NCBI GenBank assembly: GCA_964059195.1
Contig: CAXKWD010000007.1
Span: forward strand, 682,001 to 746,000
Direction of reading: 5' to 3'
Source: Ectobius pallidus
Lineage: Eukaryota > Arthropoda > Insecta > Blattodea > Ectobiidae
Length of the DNA: 64,000 bases
In this document: one piece after another, positions 58,226 to 64,000 of the stretch
How positions within the stretch are numbered: position 1 is the stretch's first letter
How the letters are laid out: every line of letters begins with the position of its first letter
Translations under genes and position numbers: made by a program
The notes under the pieces: generated by a model
Told to the model about the DNA's origin: nothing
Database searches by the model: none
What the model saw: the letters and a program-made list of their open reading frames with translations, nothing else

Positions 58226-61200
58226 TGTAACGACGCAAATAGCGACGTGCATAATCAACGATAGGAGACCATTCCTAAACAAAGGAAGGGTTGGGGGACC
58301 GCAACTAATCGATATTGAACATTTTTATGATTATCGATACTGCCCTGAATTTTATTTGAATTACAGAAAAGGAGAGGTGCGCATGCGTCGACGGTGAATC
58401 GACGAGGCAGACGTGCGGAACCTGAAAGACGGTTAGGAGTACGTGCCTGACCACGAGAGAGAGAAGTTGAAAAGGCAGAAGGGAGAAGACGAGATTGGGA
58501 TGTGTGACAGCGGTAGAGGCGTTCTGGCATAATGGTGTGTCAGACTTTCATCTAAAGGAAATTCTGGTTGTGAACTTCCTTGACACGGCTATATGGAGAT
58601 AGTCATTAATCAGCAGAATACACCAAGTCGGCCAGTACGAGACACCGCTACAGCGAACACCAGCTGTGAGAGTGAGTCGTGACTGCTCGCTCTGAATAAG
58701 AGCAGATATGGACATCAGGAAGTAATGGAAGACAACTCAGGATCGGAGGATAAGTTGGACATCACTGGTTGAGTATAAGCGTCTAGACTTTTTTCTTATT
58801 GTTTGGGGAGTGAGAAAATTGAGATATCCCTTTTTTTTTAAGGATGGTTTCTAAGTCATGTATGGCGATTAGACACCGTATGGAATAATAGAATAGAATA
58901 GAATAGAAACATAGAAGTGAGAATTCTAGAAGTAAAGTGATGAAATCCAGTAATCCAACTATTTTCTATTTCTGGTCTAAATTAATTATAAAAGAGCAGT
59001 CTAGAGCCTAACAACTGAATGCCATAGATATATCTCTTCACTTTAAGTTTTTTTGGGTGATTGTTCCACGAATGAATACATAGCTAGGGGCAATTGGTGA
59101 TGCTCATAGAAACTTTGTTATTTTTGAGACAGGACGCGAGGGGAGTAAGGAAGAAAAGTAATTAAGGGGCATGCTTAGTACTTCTTACGAGGGCCCCTCC
59201 CTCTTGGGTTTCTTTCAGGTGACGGGTGACTATCTATAAATAGATTTCATGCTGGCCTGTAATGTTAAGTTATGTTTTTTTATAGAGATTTATCTACAAG
59301 CGAAGGTGTATGGAATATGGTAGAGGGGGATAAGAAGTGGAAAGATTGAAGGGCAAAAGAAGGCCTACGAGTGGTAGTGCATTAGGTGTGTACCATTGGA
59401 AAATTTACATGTTAGGGTAGAAGTAGAAGTCACTAAAGGGGTTATAGAGAAGCTTACTAATCTGGGCGTGAATTAGTTTCAGTTAGAATTCTAGGGAATT
59501 TAGAAACAAAATAAGATTGGGTGCCCATGCTAAAGAGTAGTAACGTAAGAAGTAGGAAAACTAGAATAACCACCGAGTGAATTAAATCAATGGTATAAGC
59601 TGAAGGGAACTCTACTTAAAGAGAGAAAGGGGTTAAAAGATAATAGCTGATGACTGGTCAGGTTAGAAAGAGGAGAGTGAGTTGAAAGATAACAACAAAT
59701 GATTGGTTAGGTTAGAAAGAGGAGAATAGGAAATTGCGAGTAGTGTACTGATGATAAGTAGTTTATTAGCAAGTACTAGAGATTGTAAGGGTGAGGTGAG
59801 GGAACGCCGGAAGTATCCCGAATCAAACAAATAAAATCTGGTAGTAGGCAAGGCCTATACCAGTACATATAAAGAAAAGAAATTTATGAGAGATTGTGAA
59901 AGCCATCGATGTTGGAGGCGAACAACGGCCCCACGTGCCTCTAGGAGAGAGTGTCAGGGACCTCTGACGTCGATTTACAAAATTGTATTTTTGTTTGCGG
60001 CCCATTAATATTTTCCCGGTTGCAGGAGAGGAGTCAGATTGTTTGTAACTCAAGATCTAGACGTCGCTCCTGTATCGGTGGTCTATCGCCACAGTCACTC
60101 TGTGGGTATAGGCCTAAACTTCTATTTCTTTCTTCATGAGACTGTCTTTTCTATCTATCTTTAAATACAATTCTTCATGGACTAAGCTGACAAATAGACT
60201 AATATAGGAGACATAGGTGGGATTATTGAGTGTAATCTGTAGAGTAAGGACTGGATTATGAATTGAAAACCTTTATTTATTCAAGAGAAAAAAAAAACAC
60301 CCAGTATAATATATATATTGAGCTATCCTGAAGTTGCAAATGTAAATGACTGCACAAGTCAGTAGTAAATTAGAAGAACAATACAAAACGTTCTAGTAGA
60401 TACCTGAAAAACAAAGAAAGAAAATTAAAGTAATTAATTAAGGATTTGTTATTGTTGAACAGAGAACGTACTTATATAGTTAAAATTGGGTATACTAACC
60501 TTGAATAATCAAATATTATCCTACCAATAAAAATGTTGAATGGTTAATGTAGTGTAAATGTAATTTGTTGTATATAAGATTGTTATTGTTGAAAAAAAAA
60601 AGAAAAAAAAAAAATAATATATTAAATAAATTATGGTTATTGTTATGCAAAGTAAATTAACGTGAAGTTCAGATTTTTGACCCTTATCCTTATAATGGTT
60701 TGAGAGTAGCTGGTTTTTGTGCTAAGTTACATACTTTGGTAGTGAGTATTGAAAAAAGGAGAAAAAGAAGAAGCAAAATAATAAAAGAAAGATAAATCCG
60801 AACCCAACTCCCGTCTCCACTGTTATTTAAAAGCTAGTCGAGGGGCATGTAGGTACATAGCCTGTGTATCTATAATTTAATTTGTGTCTGGGCTGATACA
60901 TAACAAAAAGAAAAGAGGAAGCGTATTGATGATGGCGCCCGTTAATATAAATTTTCATCAATATTATCAAGACTGGGTAAATTGTTAAAAGAGAGAGAAA
61001 GTAGACTGAGAGTAGGAAGTTTGCAATCACCCGGTGTCAAAGGTAGTTGTACTGAACGTTGGAATGTGGACTATGCAGGCAGTGTTATGATGACACGACA
61101 GGTGCATGAGTGACCTTGTTTTGTAGGAGTTCAGTAAACTTATATACTACGATTAAGAATAATCACATATTAGTCGTCACAGAATTTTGGCGAAGATTTA

Positions 61201-61251
61201 ATCCAAGAAGTTAAGGAACTTTATAGCATAAAGTAAGAAAAGCCCGTCACA
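58226..61251 (+). repeat. 3' LTR (3,026 bp)
   Basis: Same length and sequence as the 5' LTR, offset by exactly 8,064 bp, with one difference noticed at 60379. It ends CCCGTCACA and is followed by the ATTT duplication. Confidence 0.95.
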
Positions 61252-64000
61252 ATTTATTAAGTATTTTAGGACAATATCTTTCCTGTACTGCCAGTACGAC
61301 GTACCGGAGCACATATTTTTCCCGGTATGGTAGAAGGAAAATAATTTTATACCGGTACGCAGTACCGGTGCGTACCGGCCCAACTAAAGCACTGCCTGCA
61401 CTACAAGCACATTTTACTTTCATAATGAGAAACGAATACAAACGTGCCCACATACCACACCAGTCACCCAGGAGCATATTTTCGAGTTTTATTCACAAGG
61501 CCCATTATCTTTTTGCAATATCTACTTTCTACACCATCAATTTTGTTCCACAGTCCATAATTCCCCATACCTCCATTGCATATTGCACCCTGGCTTGAAC
61601 CAGAGTTTCAGGTAATATTGCAATTACTGGCATGTTTCCGAGCTGACAGTACCAGCTTCCATTACGGCTATAGTACTCCTTAAATTTCCATATTTTATAA
61701 CAACAATTTCATATTTGGATAAATTATTATCATTTTTTTAAATTACGATTTTAATTTTCGCCACATTGGTCCTTTAAATTCCATTCCCTTCAATAGTCTC
61801 TACACATCTTGCCAGGAATATCTCTGTTACAGAAGACAGGAAACTCTGTCTTACATGTCGTGTATGTAAATATTAAAAAATGTGGGCTAAGGTCTTACCC
61901 CCCTTTCATCTTCACTGCAATAGTACTTATCTTCACGTTCATTTTACTATCAAAATTTACCTCTTATCAAATGTTTTCTATGAAGCCTTCCACACGATCC
62001 CAATTTAACTAATAACATTTCCCTATTTATCGAACCGAATTCTTTTTTATATCTATAAACAAAAATACATTACCCCTATTTTATAACTTAAATATGAATC
62101 TCTCAGCTCTGATACAATATACATATTATCAAGCATATTCCTTCCCTTTCTAAGCCCGCTGTGTAGTGGTGTAATTGTTCTATATTTATTTTGCCATGAC
62201 TTCAACTTATTAACCAAAATCCCGGTACATCATATTTTACTTATGCAGGGTAGTAATGAAATTCCCGTATAATTCCCTGGCCCGAGTTTATTACTTCTTT
62301 CTTTATATATGTCAATCAACACTGCAATCTTCCACGTGTCCGTAAATATGTCAGTTTTTCTTAACTTATTTTACTTTTATATTACTTGGATTAAACATTT
62401 TTTTCAACACTGAATTTTATATGGTCGATTCCTGCCTCTTTTTCTGTTTAAATGTCGAAACTATTTCCAACGCTTCCTCAACTGATATCTCACCAACTAA
62501 CTTGGTCACATCACTGCAACTGTCACATGGATGCTTCACTTCCTAAATACAGTAGTGACGTACGCCTTCCTCCTTTATGGCATTGTTCATTCACCTATAT
62601 ATAATTTTATTCCTCAATAGTCCCGTATTCCTGACATGCTTCATTAATTAACAAATAATTTATTTTGTCAACTTCCATTTTTGGAATATCTTCTTTCTTC
62701 TTTGCTAAAAGCTTTTTATGTAGTATTCTCATGCCTATATATAAAGTTCTGTGCTGAACAGACCATTGCTTTTTGCAACTTCTTGTGGGTTTATTTATAA
62801 CTCTACCAAGTATTAAGATTATTACTATTATTATCCTCTCGTTCTTCACCTGCTCTTTCAATCGAAGGACATAAATGCTCCGATGCTTGTTTTATCATAT
62901 TGCCATTACTGTACTAGTGTATACCTATCCTCAATTAGCTCGTTTGTGCTATCTTGCAATAACGTATTAATTTAATTAACTTTGTTGCCATTCGAAATTA
63001 ATATTTTCCTACACTTACCTAACAAGACTTTGCTCCCAATTTCGTTTCTGCATATTTCTAGACCACTACAGTGTAACTGTTCTAAGAACCATACTATCCA
63101 GTATAATTATTTGCGTTACATGAAATTCTTCAATGTATTTTTAACCCGTGTCTATAACTCTCACTCCCCTTTTATTGAAGAATGTAAATTCACTCTCTTT
63201 ACCCTCGTCATAATTGTTATTTGAAATTACTAATGCATTATCCTCACAAAACTTCAAGAATTTCGTATTTTCTTGGTTAGAAATTCTTTTCTATTTAACT
63301 CTCTCCCTTTCCATACCCTAAAATATTATCTAGCCTCGTATCCTTAATTCCAGTCCTACAATTCCAATCACGCATTAAAATAATTTCCATTAGCTCCAAT
63401 TTTTACCTTAACTCTTCAATTGTTTTGTTAGTGCTGTAAAAGAATTGGAGACGAGTACTTTACCCTGTAAGTGGTGATTTATACAACCGATTAGTCTTTT
63501 TATTTTATTATCTCTGTCTTTAATTCCTAACCAAAGAACTTCCTCCAGCTTGGATTTAATATCCATTCTTACCTGATTTATTTCCTTCGTCATTTAATAC
63601 AAAATATTTCCCGGATTTCTTTGTATTCAAATAATTTTATTCCTATTCTTCACTATACAGCCAAACAACCTAAGATTTGTCTTTTCCACTTATTTCATCC
63701 ACAATTCTGCCCAACTCGATTACATAATTTGTTCTTAATAATACATTAAATTCCTTGTTTGGGATTATCTTTAAAACCCTCTCTATATTTACAAACGCAA
63801 TTCTTATCGCGTTTGTCACTTTCCTTTATCCTATTTATTACTTTCCTTATCCCACTTCCTTAGTGAATACCAAGGTTCCATTATTGGGATATCATCCTAT
63901 TCCAAATAAACTCAAGAGTTGTGGTTTCTTCCTGTTGTGTCATCGCCATATCATTGTGGCACATGATTCTACCTCCCACTCTGTAAATGCTTTAATCTGC

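Larger units (their letters stand above)
50162..61251 (+). mobile_element. Ty3/Gypsy LTR retrotransposon, complete, 11.1 kb
   Basis: TGTAACG...CCGTCACA LTRs of 3,026 bp at 50162-53187 and 58226-61251 enclose a primer binding site, gag, pol and a polypurine tract. The domain order protease, RT, RNase H, integrase is that of Ty3/Gypsy. Both ORFs are open. Comparing the LTR copies I found a single difference (T at 52315, C at 60379), pointing to a very recent insertion. No env ORF follows pol: only 98 bp separate the pol stop from the 3' LTR. It is probably autonomous for retrotransposition, but this is inferred. Confidence 0.96.
50043..61394. mobile_element. hAT MITE (about 254 bp) interrupted by the Gypsy element
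   Basis: The left part (50043-50161) begins CAGTGCTTTAGTTGG and the right part (61256-61394) ends CCCAACTAAAGCACTG, perfect inverted repeats of hAT type. CCTGCACT directly flanks both ends (50035-50042 and 61395-61402), a perfect 8-bp duplication. The right part also has short inverted GTACCGG-rich words. The Gypsy element sits inside, so the MITE came first. Confidence 0.93.
49700..64000 (-). pseudogene. Old LINE ORF2 split by hAT MITE and Gypsy element
   Basis: The minus-strand remnant continues on both sides of the nested insertions: 61403-64000 (runs off the window) and 49700-50042. From the right there are endonuclease-like words (LMRDWNCRTG near 63400), then RT words GNYTGISLLPCISK and TITPLHSGLRKGRNMLDN near 62100-62300, and LSPHFFNIY near 61870. 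After them come VQYAMEVWGI and NMLLGDWCG near 61450-61600. Left of the insertions the frame text ELGWNDSV-like/SCIKPYTLKK continues as expected for the ORF2 C-terminus. Many stops and shifts indicate great age. Confidence 0.68.

Overview
This is a stretch of repeat-rich animal nuclear DNA. I recognise no single-copy host gene, rRNA or functional tRNA gene in it. The transposon repertoire, AT richness and frequent AGGCCTA words suggest an insect, possibly a cockroach or termite (Blattodea). That assignment rests on general familiarity, not on a search. Almost everything that can be identified is mobile DNA in nested layers.

Layout. 571-5940: a dispersed repeat with a tRNA-like module (minus strand), split by a nearly full-length CR1-type LINE (696-5679, minus) whose two ORFs are both open; the LINE's 3' UTR carries a 20-bp minisatellite. 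5992-9265: three non-autonomous Helitrons, two of them abutting head to tail and the third holding a SINE. 10342-11735: a hAT-like element with four 143-bp tandem units. 14.4-22.8 kb: eroded LINE pieces (one with a twin-priming-type inversion), a Helitron 3' end and a SINE. 24737-25371: a hAT MITE. 25.4-31.3 kb: old repeats and unassigned sequence. 31366-39512: a degraded CR1-like LINE (plus) broken by two insertions; the first is a 3.4-kb terminal-inverted-repeat element that itself holds an I-type LINE fragment, a SINE, a hAT MITE with a perfect 8-bp target duplication and another TIR element. 40.2-41.6 kb: a near-perfect hairpin and another copy of the tRNA-module repeat. 42393-45255: a broken multi-domain gene (possible XPG/FEN1-like nuclease with a cysteine-rich tail) between long inverted repeats. 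46.6-47.5 kb: a LINE fragment. 48505-49670: the tRNA-module repeat with five tandem 130-160-bp units. 49700-64000: an old LINE (minus) split by a hAT MITE, itself split by an 11.1-kb Ty3/Gypsy LTR retrotransposon.

The Gypsy element (50162-61251) is the centrepiece. Its two 3,026-bp LTRs showed one difference in what I compared. It has a 4-bp target duplication (ATTT), a tRNA-Lys-type primer binding site, intact gag and intact pol. Gag and pol lie in the same frame and are separated by one UGA followed directly by CAAUUA, the context known from tobamovirus-type stop-codon readthrough. Gag has an N-terminal SAP-like motif and two zinc knuckles. No env was seen. The leader contains partial duplications of the LTR/primer-site junction.

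Limits: all calls come from reading the sequence and the translations. Clade assignments, repeat boundaries without target duplications, and LTR identity over the full length were not computed.
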